The position numbers were made by a program, and so were the translations under genes. The notes beneath the pieces are model-generated. The model was not told where the DNA came from, did not search any database, and saw only the letters and a list, made by a program, of their open reading frames with translations. This document shows, piece by piece, positions 48,220 to 59,470 of a stretch of DNA of 64,000 bases (positions within the stretch are counted from its first letter, which is position 1; the number at the start of each line of letters is the position of its first letter). Location: assembly GCA_019188255.1 (NCBI GenBank), contig JAETXT010000002.1:4030001-4094000 (forward strand), given 5' to 3'. The DNA is from Verticillium longisporum (Eukaryota; Ascomycota; Sordariomycetes; Glomerellales; Plectosphaerellaceae).

Positions 48220-49708
48220 ATGAAGGCCGGTTCATCCCTCCTTCTTTCCATCGGCGCTTTGGCAGGCCTGGTCGGCACCTCTTCAGGTGCCGCCGTTCCC
48301 GCCGATCCGCCGGCTATCCTCAAGCCCGCCCCTAAGCGCCCCGGAACCAAGCCTAACCATGGCCAAGGCATCGCAGTCCGCACGGCTGTCGATGTTCCTT
48401 CCGTGCCGGAGTTGGTCGAAAAGCCGGCACCCATCATCCTGAATCCGATTCCTCGTGCGAACATCCTTTCCAGCAAACTAGGGACTGGACTCAAGCTCAA
48501 GACGAGGCAAGAGTCCGTGATGCCCGCCAAGGACCTCGTCCTGGGATATGCCGGCAGCGAGATGACGGCCCTTGTCGACATTGCCTTGAAGCAGCCCGCT
48601 GTGGCACTAGAGGAGGTTGATGGCATTTCCTCGGTGAAATGCCAGGATTCTTCCGTAACCATCAACTTCAGCGACCTCGCTTCCCTGCAGGCCGCCACGG
48701 CAGCCTGGCCCAAGGAGCTTACCGTCCTTACCTACTCCCCAGATGACGGCTGCAACCCGTCCGACGAGCGCGGTTGGTTCGCCCTGTCCGACCTAGTCTT
48801 TGACAATGCCAAGCTCGTCGCCACGGCAAGCAGCAAGCGCACATCCCTTAACGACGAGGGTGAGCTGGCCACCGTCAACTTCGACACCAACCCTGCTGCG
48901 GGTGCCAAGCGCGACCTCAAGTCGTTGATCACACCCGACATCATCGGCAAGCTCGCCGACCTGACGAACCTCAAGATCAACATTGACGAGGCGCGCTTCG
49001 AGAGCAAGATCCAGATCGCCGGCAGCTTCGGCTTCAACTTCCTCGACCTCAAGGCGAGCTCCATGTCCCTCGACATCGATTACTCGTCCCTCATCGCCCT
49101 CAACCTCTCTGCGCACGTTGGCGCCTCCTACTCGACCGACGTCTTCGACTTTGAGCCCTTCTCCGCGTCCATCTCGGCCTTCAGCATCCCCGGCATCCTG
49201 GACGTCGGCCCCATCGCCTCGTTCGGTATCGGTGTCGAATTTGCCGCCGAGGGCGCTGTCGACGTCAGCCTCGGCCTCCACAGCGAGATCCCCGCCGGCA
49301 AGATCCACCTCAACCTCGCCAGCAGCGACAAGTCGAGCACCAGCGGCTGGGAGCCCGTGACGACCATGTCGAGCGACCTCCGCCGAGGTCTCGCTGCAGC
49401 TGAACCCCTACCTCGACCTCAACCTCGCCGTCGGCGTGCAAGCCTTCAAGCGCGCGATCGACCTCACCGCCGGCGTCGACCTCAAGCCTCAGGTCATCAA
49501 CGCCTGGTCCGCCGACGCCGACTTTGAGTACAAGAGCAAGTCCGGTATCGCCTTGACCCGTCCCGCGGGCGTCACCTGTCCCAACGGCGCCTGGTTCGCG
49601 AGCACCTTCAAGTTTGACATTGTCGCCTACATTGCCAACATCTACAGCAAGGTCCTGTACGAGTACGACCACCCTCTGTACAAGTCCAGCTGCTGGAACT
49701 TTGTGTAA
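48220..49708 (+). CDS. secreted protein with DUF7029/DUF7223-like domains
   Basis: I start at the ATG at 48220 (MKAGSSLLLSIGALAGLVG), which gives a clean signal peptide ending near SSGAA; an in-frame ATG at 48163 would bury it. The first domain has VKCQDSSVTINFSDLASLQA, WPKELTVLTYSPDDGCNP and ERGWFALSDLVFDNAKLVAT. The second has repeated beta-rich segments (IQIAGSFGFNFLDLKASSM; IPGILDVGPIASFGIGVEF) and ends YEYDHPLYKSSCWNFV. From memory this layout matches fungal secreted proteins annotated DUF7029 and DUF7223; I could not check it. At about 49371-49376 the frame must shift from TTMSSD to TSAEVSLQLNPYLDLNL, after which 100 more family-like residues follow. That looks like a one-base indel. 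Extracellular location is well supported; function is unknown. Confidence 0.7.
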
Positions 49709-49978
49709 AAACACTTCCCGCGTGTAGAGCAGCATGTGCGCTAAAGCTCTGGCCCGAGTTTCATTTGCGCGACAAGAAGCTCATAGGATCCTGGATAACA
49801 TAGATGTGTATAGCATCATATAGTTTCATACATCTGGATCATCTTGGCCCGTTTCTCCCGTAAAACTTGATATATTTCGACAAGTGACTTGTCTCAAATG
49901 TGCTCCTTGTAGATCATGATCCTCCTGCTTGGATCGCCTGAACGCCTGCTTCAGGTATGAACCGCCGTGGGCTCGTTC

Positions 49979-52014
49979 TTAGCTGCCGAATTGTGCCCAT
50001 TCGCCCCAGTTCAGGGGAAGTCCAATGTCGAGGTTGCCCTCCAATGCGTTATCCGCCATTGTCAGATCGAAGCTGGGGTCGAAATGGCCGAACACATCCA
50101 TGTTAAAATCGATTGAGTCCAGATTCGGCATGCCGTTCATCGACATGTCGAAGTCCTGTGGATCGGCCGAGAAGGCGACCTCAGGTGTCGGCTCACTGGA
50201 GATCTCCGAAGCGTTGGCCGCCGCCGGTGCTTCCTGCACGAGCGTCGTTGCGGCACGCTCCATCTCCTTGAGCATGCGCTCGCCGAGGCCGTAAGTGACT
50301 TTGGCTGAGTAGAATATATTCTTGAACCGCTTCAGAAGTTCGCAGCTGGACTTGAAGGCGTCGCGCGAGCGGGCGCGGAACATTGGTAACGCCGAGTGGC
50401 GCATCTTGCGGTACTCGACGCTAAGAGAAAGAGAAACGGCGTACGGAATGAACGGGACGGGGCTAAGCTTCTCCTTCTTAACGGCGTGGGCGATGCGTTC
50501 TGATGCCAGCGAGCGGCGGGCGTTGGCCATTGCTGGAGGGATGCTTGAGGCGTAGGACGACTGATGTGATTCCGCACCAGGTCGGGGCAGCCTACATGAT
50601 AGAATAATGACGGCGTGATAGAAGACCTCCAGTGTGGCTAGACGTGGTTAGCAAGCCGAACAATGGATGATGAGAAAACCCAGCCTACCGAGGAGATGGG
50701 TCGGCACCTCCAGCGCGTTTGCTTCGACGATCATCGGCTCTAGCACAGGCAGCTCGACAAAAGGTTTGAGGTCGCCGAGAGCATGAGCGCTCGCTGCAGG
50801 TCGATACAGATCAATTGTTCTGTCAAGCCATCGCGATATAGACAGGTATAACCGAAAACATGGCTCCTGTCGACTGAAGCATTCCTCTAAAGTTGCCGCA
50901 AAGTCTCGCTCGTGAAGCAGTCGCGGCCGACCATAAGCAGCCGCATTGATTTTATCGACCGCCCATACGGCGCAGAAGAGCGTCTCGAGCGCCGGGTCAC
51001 CGGTGCGCAGCAGGTGAAGGCCGAGGGTCTGGGAGTGATGGATTGCCTCGGCGTTGAATTGGGCGGGGACTTCGCTCTCTTGGAGAGAGGACGGCTGGAA
51101 ATAGAGCGACAGCATGGAAAGAGCCCGAATGTGTACCGTCCTGTCGACGATCAAGCTCGTCGCCAGAGTTGTGCGAACAGCACCGGAGAGAGCCTGCGAG
51201 AACTCTACGAATGACAGTTTTTCACTGCCCTTGTTACTTAGCCTCAAATAGTTCGCCATAGAGGGGTCAGTAGCGGCTGCCAAGGAAATGACCTGGCGTA
51301 GCACAATGTTGGCTGGAGAATCATTGTCGGTCATGGCGGAGTCGGGTACGAGGGCGTAGATGGGATGGATCTTGCGGGTGTAGACTTTCTTCAACTGGCG
51401 GTACTCCCTTTCTGGAGGGACACAGGTCAAGCAGTGTTCTTGGACATAGGGAAGGAGGATCTCGTCGTAGGGAATGGCAGGGTGTGGTGCCGTCACGTTG
51501 GAGGATTCTGGTGCGACTGATGTATCGTGTCTCGTAGATACCCAAACACCGACCTCGTCATTGCGAGCTGTGCTTGTGGCGCCGTCGCTGTGCGTCACTT
51601 CTGCAAACATGCCTTCGGGATTCGTGTCGCCGAGGAAGCGGCTGCCCCTCTTGCTTCCCAGAGCGTCCGAGCCTGTTGCCTCGGCGAACAAGCCTTCTGG
51701 GTTGGTGTCGCAGACGAAGCGTCTAGACGAGTGCGCGGACGGTATAACACCATGGTCACCTTGGCCGTTGGGGGTGCCATCGTGGTTCCGAGTTCGAGAA
51801 CCGGGGCTCTTTGAGACATCAGCGTCTTCGTCGCCCTCTGTGTGAATGCAGCGCTTCTATGCAATGTCAGCAAGAGGCTCATCGAGGCCACCAGTCTAGG
51901 ACTCACCTTGCGCTTTCGGCATGACTCGCACGCTTGCTGAACCTGCTTTCGCTTCAAGGGGAGACCTGAAGGGTCGGATTCGACAAACTTGACGGTTTTG
52001 TTGGAGCTAGCCAT
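49979..52014 (-). CDS. Zn2Cys6-type fungal transcription factor
   Basis: Three exons, 51907-52014, 50689-51856 and 49979-50637, giving 644 aa. The introns (GTGAGT...TAG, 50 nt; GTAGGC...TAG, 51 nt) both keep frame. The DNA-binding part at residues about 20-45 is PLKRKQVQQACESCRKRKK|RCIH, split by intron 1. It shows C-x2-C-x6-C, but I see no second C-x2-C-x6-C half. Next come two similar motifs, RFVCDTNPEGLFAEATGSDA and RFLGDTNPEGMFAEVTHSDG, then a Fungal_trans-like middle region (YTRKIHPIYALVPDSAM; DRTVHIRALSMLSLYFQPSS; LHLLRTGDPALETLFCAVWA). The C-terminus is acidic and Met/Asp-rich (DPQDFDMSMNGMPNLDSIDF), a likely activation domain. It is expected in the nucleus; targets are unknown. The frame is intact. 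Confidence 0.85.
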
Positions 52015-52561
52015 GGCTAGGTGTGGAAGGAGAAAGGCTGCAAGGCACAAGGACTCGCATCTTAGCTACGTTCGCTGATCTATGCGCAGCTCTTGGAGAC
52101 GTGAAGGCAGGGCAGGTGAGTGTCAAGGTGAGCCTCGAGGTGGATACGGAGGAGTTCATTGGTACAGACCGAGATGGATTACATAAGATGCTATTTTCGC
52201 TTTTAACTGTCACGTGTTTGCCGTTCGACTCAGCAGGTCCGGACATGCAAAGAGAGAATAGCATGGGGAATCACCAAGACTGCACCTTCTGAGAAACTCA
52301 CTCCATTCCCCGCTATCCCCCCTAAGAGATAGGATTGCCCCGGTGAATACTGCTCTGGCCACCGTGTATCAAAGTGGCAACTGCGGCTCGCCATTGCGCA
52401 GACTAGATTACAAAATTGCAGACCAACCATCTTTCCATCCATCCATCCATCTGCTGGAAACCGTCATTTGTACACTTACTTCTCCATGCTCCAGTCCACC
52501 AGCATGTTGATAAAGGAACGCGAGCAAGGTCTCGCCGTCAGGTCTTCCCCGGCGCCGATCC
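52015..52561. other. spacer between two reverse-strand genes
   Basis: About 550 bases with no gene. A short (CATC)n run lies near 52432-52451. It contains the promoter of the Zn2Cys6 gene and the 3' end of RNA14. Confidence 0.5.
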
Positions 52562-55500
52562 CTAATACTGATATTGTCCGTACTGCTGCGGAGGCGGGGC
52601 TGTATATCCAGAGTAGCCATTCGGTGGCGGCGGCCAGCTCGGAGGGGCACCGCCTTCAAACTGTGGCGCGCTCGGCGGCGGCCACTGGCCTGGAGGTGGT
52701 TGCGTAAACTGCTGCTGCGCATCTTGGCGGTAGGCTCCGGAACTACCTTCAAATGTGGCACCGGACTCTGGTCTCAAAGGTGAGTTTCTGTAGGCTGATT
52801 GCGAAGCGATGCGGCGGCCTGCAGCGCCTTCATAGGGGCTTAGTGGGCGGGGGTTTGGCGAATCCCGTGCCCCAGAAAAAGAGTTGTAAGATGAGTAGTC
52901 TCCGCCAGAAGGCTGACGGCCATGAGCCGAAGGCGCTCCACGAGACTGTGCCCCGCTTTGCCGCATGCCTTGATCTTGGTTCGCCTTCCACGTACTGTAA
53001 TCTGGCACGGGAGTGTCCCGCAGAAGGTTCACGAGGCCACTGGCGCTGAAGAGCTGGGCATTGTACGAGTGCGTCGGGGGTAGGATACCAAGGAAAAATG
53101 TGATATCTCGAGCAAGCGGTGCGCCCTGGTTCTGTCGCTGCTGGTCAAGACGGCGACCTGCTGCACCCTTGAGAGGCGACTGTCCACGAGCGAGCTTGCG
53201 TGGGCGGTTGTATTCCTCCTGGTCGTCGCCGGGATAAGGCCTTTTCGGAGAATTTGTCGTACCGAGGTACTGAGGCGCTGGGCTCGCTGTCTGCCGAACG
53301 GTAGTAGGAGCGGGCGCCGGCACTGGCACTGGTACAGGCGGAGCTACTGGCAACGGAGTAGCGTCACGGACGGAGGTGGCCTGCTCAATCGAGGGCATGA
53401 TGAGATTGGGCCGCAGCTGGACGGCAGGTGAGATAATCAGTCGGTATGCAATAGGGTCGAAGCTATCGACTGAGTACCGCTCTGTAAAGTGAGAAAGTTT
53501 GGGATCTTCTGGCCAAAGCTCCGCCATACGCCGTTCCAGTGCCGCGACAGACGACAGCTCGCCGAACTGCGCCTCATACTTGTGGAAGTACCTGTAGAGC
53601 ATCTTGGCCCGGTGCTTCTTCTCGGGCTTTTGTGTTAGACGGTTAACACATGTTTCGAACACGACGCGAGCGTCTACGAAATATTAGCTGTGAACGATGC
53701 AATGCTGACCGTACCACTCACTCGTTGTGTCATCCTTCAAGTGTAAGTACTTGATGTACTCCAGCATGAAACCTTCATCCTCGGGAAACAGCTTGGCACC
53801 ACGGTCAAAGATCTTGCCACCTGCAGGATCCTTGTATACCACGGACTCTATCAAGGCGACAGCCACATAGACATCGCTTGTCAGCTGACCCTTGCCACGG
53901 GCTTCGGTGAAGACCTGCCTAAGGCCCTTGGTCTGTGATCCCTTGCCCTGCGTGCGACGCATCGCGCGACAAAGAGCGATCCAGATAAAGGAAATAGTAC
54001 GCTTCAGCAGCTCAGTCTGAAGGCTGAAGCCCTGTTTGACAGCCTGGGTTCGCTGCTCGAGGGCAAGTGTCTGGTCCTGGTCGTCATTATCGTCCCCGTC
54101 GTTACGCCCAGCGTGCTCCGTCGCTGCCTTCTCAATCTTGGCAAGCTCGTTCTTTTCGCGTTCCTTCAACTTTTGCATCATATGATAGAGCGTCTCCAAG
54201 ACTTGGTCATAGGGCGCGCGGATTGCTTTTGCTCGCTCCTCCTTGCTTTCCTCAGTATCGGCAACGGGAAGTGTCATTTCGATCCGGTCGCCGTGTTTGA
54301 GAGCCAGTAGAACGCTCTCGGGGTTTGCCGCAATGCCGTCTGTGAGAAACTTGATGCCCAAATCGATTCCGTCTTTGAATATGTTGTTCTCAAAACACCA
54401 CTCGGCAGCGTCCACCCACATCTCGGGCCAGAAACGCAATGCCATCAGGGCCTGCTTGTAAACGTAGAGAATGCGCTGCTTCAGTACCTCGGGTTCGTCA
54501 TCCGCAAGAACGAGCGGGTCTTCTTTTTCCCATTGAATCCACTGCTTCCAGATGTTGACTTGCTCCATGTACTCGGTAGCACCAGCGAAACCTGGTGCTG
54601 GAGGAAGACGGGGCAGGGAAGTGCGGTTGAGGTTGCCAATCTTGCGATCCATTTGTAGGGAAGCAGACTTGGCCGTCATGTAGCCAGGCGACCTCTTCTG
54701 GATGAATTGCCGGCCCGTAGCCTTGTTCAGCCCCAATTCAAACTGATCGTAATCCTTCCAGAGTTCCGTTAGGGCTGACATGGGCACGGTAATAGCACGA
54801 TGGTAAGCTTTGCGTAGCTGGTCCATCTTCTGCTGGTCCTGCCAGCCAGGGCCACCGACGACGCCAGGCCCGCTCTTGATAAATTGAATCCAGTCCTTCC
54901 ACAGTGAGCCGGATTCGCGGTCCATGCCCACGTTATCGATGATGAATTCGTAGGATTGGCTGATGACCTGGCGTGCCTGGCCATTGGGATCGTTGCTGAG
55001 ATCATTTCGGCGGCGGATGTAGTTGATATAAGTGGTCCATAGCTGAACATCTGAGACGGTGAGAAGGCTGCGTTGGAAAAGTGCCTCGGCGGCAGTTGTA
55101 TTCATGCTGTCGAGTTCAAGCTTGATCCACTCAACCCATATGTCGGCCTGAATACGTCAGCATGGCGGAAGAGATGCGCGCGCTGGTGGAGGGACTTACA
55201 GCTTGTGGGAATGTTGTGACAAAGCGGTCGTAGGCCTGGCGCAGAGCATCGACCTGGCTGAGGCGGCGGAGCTCTGCGAAGAGCGCAAGCCATGCGTCCA
55301 TATCGCCTCGAGGGTCTTCCTTGATCCGATCCTCAAGTCGGCCGACAACGTCACCTGGATCCCTGCCAGCAGTTATTGTGGTAGTCTGAGGTGCGCTTAC
55401 GCTAGGAGAAGCGCTTGTGGCCAACGCGGGGGCGGAAGCAGCAGCAACCGAAGCAGGAGGAGCATAAGGCCCACCGTTGACCGGCGTGGACGAGGCGCCC

Positions 55501-56090
55501 ACTTGGCCCTGGTTGGGTGATGACACATTCAGGGCGGATTGTGGGCGGGAAATGGAAGCCACCTGACCCAGTGCAGAGTTGGAACGGGGCGCATCATCGT
55601 CCTCATCGTCCGAGTCTCCCACTAGGAATCCTCCAGACACCTTGGGCTTTGCAGCCCTTGGCTTGGCCGGCGCGGGGGCAGTGGCAGGAGTAGGGGCGGA
55701 GGCAGGTTCTGTGATCTGAGGGATCGGTGTGATCGAAACGGACTCGGGGTCGTACTCGGCGCCATCGTCGCTGCCATCACCTTCGCCATCATTGTCATCG
55801 TCTTGCTGCTGTTCCTCCAGCTCCTCCGTCTCGTCCTGTTCCTCTATGTCCTCTTGGTCGTCCTCTTCGCCATCTTCGCCATCATCTTCGCCATCCTCGT
55901 CATCGTCGCCTTCGTCTTCTTGTTCTTCTGGTTCACCGTGGGAAGGTTGAGCAAGTGCAGAGTCGGGTTCTTGATCTTTTTGGTCACTATGCTGAGTCTC
56001 ATTGGCACCCTCATACCCTTCTTCCTCCTCTTCTTCCCAGGAAGCACCTTCGAACTCTTGCTCGTTTTCTTGGGGATCCGGAGTCGCCAT
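52562..56090 (-). CDS. RNA14: mRNA 3'-end processing protein RNA14 (CstF-77 family)
   Basis: Three exons, 55200-56090, 53722-55147 and 52562-53673, giving 1,142 aa. The introns (GTAAGT/CTGAC/CAG, 52 nt; GTGAGT/GCTAAT/TAG, 48 nt) restore frame (FPQA|ADIWVEW and DDTT|NARVVF). An acidic, low-complexity N-terminus (residues about 1-130) and a Pro/Ala linker precede the HAT-repeat Suf domain: WLALFAELRRLSQVDALRQA, DIWVEWIKLELDSMN, ALFQRSLLTVSDVQLWTTYI, LWKDWIQFIKSGP, ARVVFETCVNRLTQKPEKKH and LWPEDPKLSHFTERY. Near the end PLARDITFFLGILPPTHSYN matches the monkeytail that binds RNA15, then a Pro/Gln-rich tail. RNA14 scaffolds cleavage factor IA in the nucleus and is essential in yeast. The longest gene here, it shows no frame break. 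Confidence 0.95.
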
Positions 56091-57050
56091 AACGGCAGAA
56101 ACAGGCGAGAGGGTGTCGACCTAGTGCTACACCGATGATTCTTGGAAGCAATTCGTTTCGAGCGTGGGCTGGCGGTCGTCGGTCGTCAAGAGCTTTGTCG
56201 ATGGTCGTTCGAATGCGAGTACCCAGCTTGGTCAGTAGGATAAGGAGAGGAAAGGGAGCTGAAACACGGCAAATCGTCGGCGGGCACAGGCCGACAAAGA
56301 TGGAAGCTGTAGAGCGGGTCGTATGCGCTGGCACTCCCTCGCCGTGAGAGGATGGGCTGGCGATGGGCTGGCTGGCGTGACAAAGACGGCGATGAGGAAG
56401 GTTGGACAGCGCAAAAAGTCGGAGGGCTGACGCCAGAAGCTTGAGCCGCGGAAAGAACTGGGACAGTAGGCACGACCCTGGCAAAACGACCGAAAGAGGG
56501 CTAGCGGACAGGGCGGTCGCCAGGCAGAACATCGGCGGCAGGGGCTCCCTTGCACCTTCCCTGATATAGACTAACCCAACGGCAGCGACCACTCTACGCG
56601 AAAATCGCGGGTCGTGGGCCTGGCCGACCCAGGGCAGGCGCGTTCCCCGGGGTCGCTTGGTCAGGAAAGCACAAGCAAGCAACCAAGCAAGCAAGGGAAG
56701 CAAGACAAGTGAGGAAAGTGCGATGCAGGCAGGTCCAGGTCCCAGTCTGGGGGCAGGTACAGGTCCCCGCCCGTCGTCCCGCCATCACAGAGATCAACCC
56801 CCTCATCCAATCTCACCACCATTCATCCCTCTTCCTCTCACACAACCGTTTCTGGGCCCCTCCTCAAGCAAAAACAACAACTTCCCTCCCTTCCTCCCTC
56901 TCGCCCGCTCGCGTCTATTTGAGTCGTTCCGTGCGCAGATCCGTTTTCCATTTTCTCTTCTTCAACCACCGTTTTCTCGATACCCACTTGTTGCCCGCAC
57001 GCAACGCACGCTTCACCGCTCTCTTGCCTCCCCGCTTCACCACTTCCAAC
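56091..57050. promoter_or_regulatory. shared divergent promoter region of RNA14 and asf1
   Basis: 960 bases between two head-to-head housekeeping genes. The asf1-proximal part (about 56810-57045) is strongly pyrimidine-rich, typical of constitutive filamentous-fungal promoters and leaders. No coding sequence is recognised. Confidence 0.5.
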
Positions 57051-58140
57051 ATGTCGGTCGTCTCGCTTCTTGGCGTTCGGGTCTTGAACAACCCTGCCAA
57101 GTTCACCGACAAGTACGAATTCGAGATCACCTTCGAGTGCCTTGAGCAGTTGCAGAAGGGTATGTATGCCCTGCGATGCCTGGCGCGTGCTCCTTTGCGC
57201 GTCTCCCTGTCCACATGCGTGCACGTCACTGACTCGAACCACCTTGTTCGCAGATCTCGAGTGGAAGCTCACCTACGTCGGTTCCGCCACAAGCGACCAG
57301 TACGACCAGGAACTCGATGATCTTCTTGTTGGTCCTATCCCTGTGGGCGTCAACAAGTTCATATTCGAGGCTGGCGCTCCCGACACCACGCGCATCCCTG
57401 ACGCCGATATCCTCGGTGTCACTGTGATTCTCTTGACCTGCGCCTACGATGGTCGCGAATTCATTCGCGTCGGTTACTATGTCAACAATGAGTACGACTC
57501 GGAGGAGCTCAACGCCGAGCCTCCTCCAAGCCCATCATCGAACGCGTTCGCCGCAACATTCTGTCCGAGAAGCCCCGTGTGACTCGCTTCGCCATCAAGT
57601 GGTACGTGGCCCTGCTGCCGGTTCATGGCTGTAGGACAACGCTAACTATGTACTCAGGGACTCTGATGCTTCTGCCCCCGCCGAATTCCCCCTGAGCAGC
57701 CCGAGGCCGACCTTGCCGCCGATGAGGATGAATATGGTGCCGAGGAGCGCGAGGAGGAGGAGGTTGATGCCAACGGCGCCGAGGGTGCTGATGCCAACGC
57801 CAACGGCGAGAACAAGGTTGCCATCCCGGCTGAAGACTCTGAGATGGCCGGTGTCGAGACAGAGAACGGCCAGAACGGCGAAGCTGACAAGGACGGCAAG
57901 AATGGCAAGGCCGTCGGCGACGCTGAAGAAGACGAGGTCTCTGATGATGGCAGTGTCGACATTGAGGGCGAGAGCGAAGACGATGTCGAGGACGAGGAGC
58001 TTGCAGAGGGCGAGGAGCTTGCAGAGGGCGAGGTCGAAGGCGATGCCATGGACGAGGATGTCATGGACGTCGACGCTGCCGACAAGGTGGTCGGTGCGGC
58101 TGCTCCCCAGGTTCAACCCACCGAGATCAAGTCTCACTAG
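57051..58140 (+). CDS. asf1: histone H3-H4 chaperone ASF1
   Basis: Exons 57051-57159, 57254-57601 and 57658-58140; introns have GTATGT...GCAG and GTACGT/GCTAAC/CTCAG. The N-terminal immunoglobulin-like core is plainly ASF1: [80 protein letters not shown] and [18 protein letters not shown]. After the intron come [12 protein letters not shown] and a long acidic tail ([20 protein letters not shown] onward), as in fungal orthologues. The protein binds the H3-H4 dimer and hands it to CAF-1 and HIR in chromatin assembly. Two one-base losses break frame: at 57521-57530 (CTCCTCCAAG, where one more base gives [13 protein letters not shown]) and in a C5 run at 57688-57692 (PPEQPEAD needs C6). As the rest of the gene is conserved in both other frames, I read these as sequencing indels. 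Confidence 0.9.
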
Positions 58141-59470
58141 GAGCCGTCTTCACAGACGGTCGTGACAACGGTCTGACCAAAGGCCTATTCTGGATTATGG
58201 TTGGATCTGGAACGTGTGGAAGGGTCACTGGATGGATGATGAAAACATGGCTCACGGGAACTATGAGCCGGCGAGCGTATTTGCTGAGACGAACCTTGTT
58301 ATGACATGGATGACTGCACAGGAATGAATAAGCTCAATGGCATGTGGCTTGTCCAGAGCGGATTAATGGACGCGGGATAGCAATGGGAGCCCCGGCCAGT
58401 GCTTAGATACCAGGCAGTCCCTAGATTTTGGAATGCAGCTGTTTTTCTATAGGGGAGGTGTCTTAGAGTTGACGAGCACCAAGAGGGCAAGATCGCTGGA
58501 GGGCGTTTACTAGCTTGTGATTCCAAGCTTCCCGCACCAAGACTCCCTTTCGGCGGCCCAAGACGCAAATTGGCGCTTTCGGCAGAGGGCCCATGTGCTG
58601 TGTTAGCTGTTGCACCGGAGTCGCATGGGCTTGGCAACATGTCATGAGGGCCGATGGGGCTAATCAGCATCTGGAAGAACAGAAGAAATCGCTTACGTTG
58701 GATTGAGCTTCTAGCACCGACTCGTTCCTTTGCCTTGGGGGTTGGTCCATAACAGTGAGGCGGCGCGTCGGCCATTCACTATCACAGCTCGTCATCATTC
58801 GGCTGTGCCGAGAACAGCCGCCTCAGCGGCCAGATCAAGCTCGGGGCCGCGAGACACCGAAGAGTTGACAAGCGACAGGACGACGCCATCGACAGCCCCA
58901 AAAACGATGGCCGCTGCCTTGCTCCGCCTGGCTGCCGAACTTCGGCTCTGAAGCCTGGCCCAGCTGCCTTCAGAAAGCTCACCCAGCCTAGCAGAAAGCG
59001 AGCCGGAACAACCGGAGAAACTGGCTCTCGATTGACGACATGAAACGGCGCGCGGCCCAAGCCTGTCGTTCAAGGATACCTCTCATGATGAGCTCGCAAG
59101 CATTGGTTACTGTCATAAGAAGCTGTCGTCCTAAACTGGCGGATGACCCGTTCCTTGTCCCGCCCACCCCCATGTCACCACGCCCGTCGTCCGAGGCTGG
59201 CAAAGCACAGCCGCACTGATCGACCACTTATTCATATGAAAGCTGCCTAGGCTAATGCACAGCACGACCATGACATTTGTATCCATTTTACTCTGTTCAG
59301 CAGGGCGAATGCTTGTGTCATTTGCGACTGTAAGGCTGGACATCCGCTGCCAAAAGGTGTAGAAAAGGCAGCGATGTCTGATCAATTCCCTCCCACTGCA
59401 CCCACTATTTCGTCTCTCGTCTTTTGCCTTCCGTCCTTGACGTAGAAAGACGCACGAGGCCATTCCCAAC
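58141..59470. other. spacer, no gene recognised
   Basis: 1.3 kb between asf1 and the CorA-like gene. I see no recognisable gene, RNA or repeat. Confidence 0.5.
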
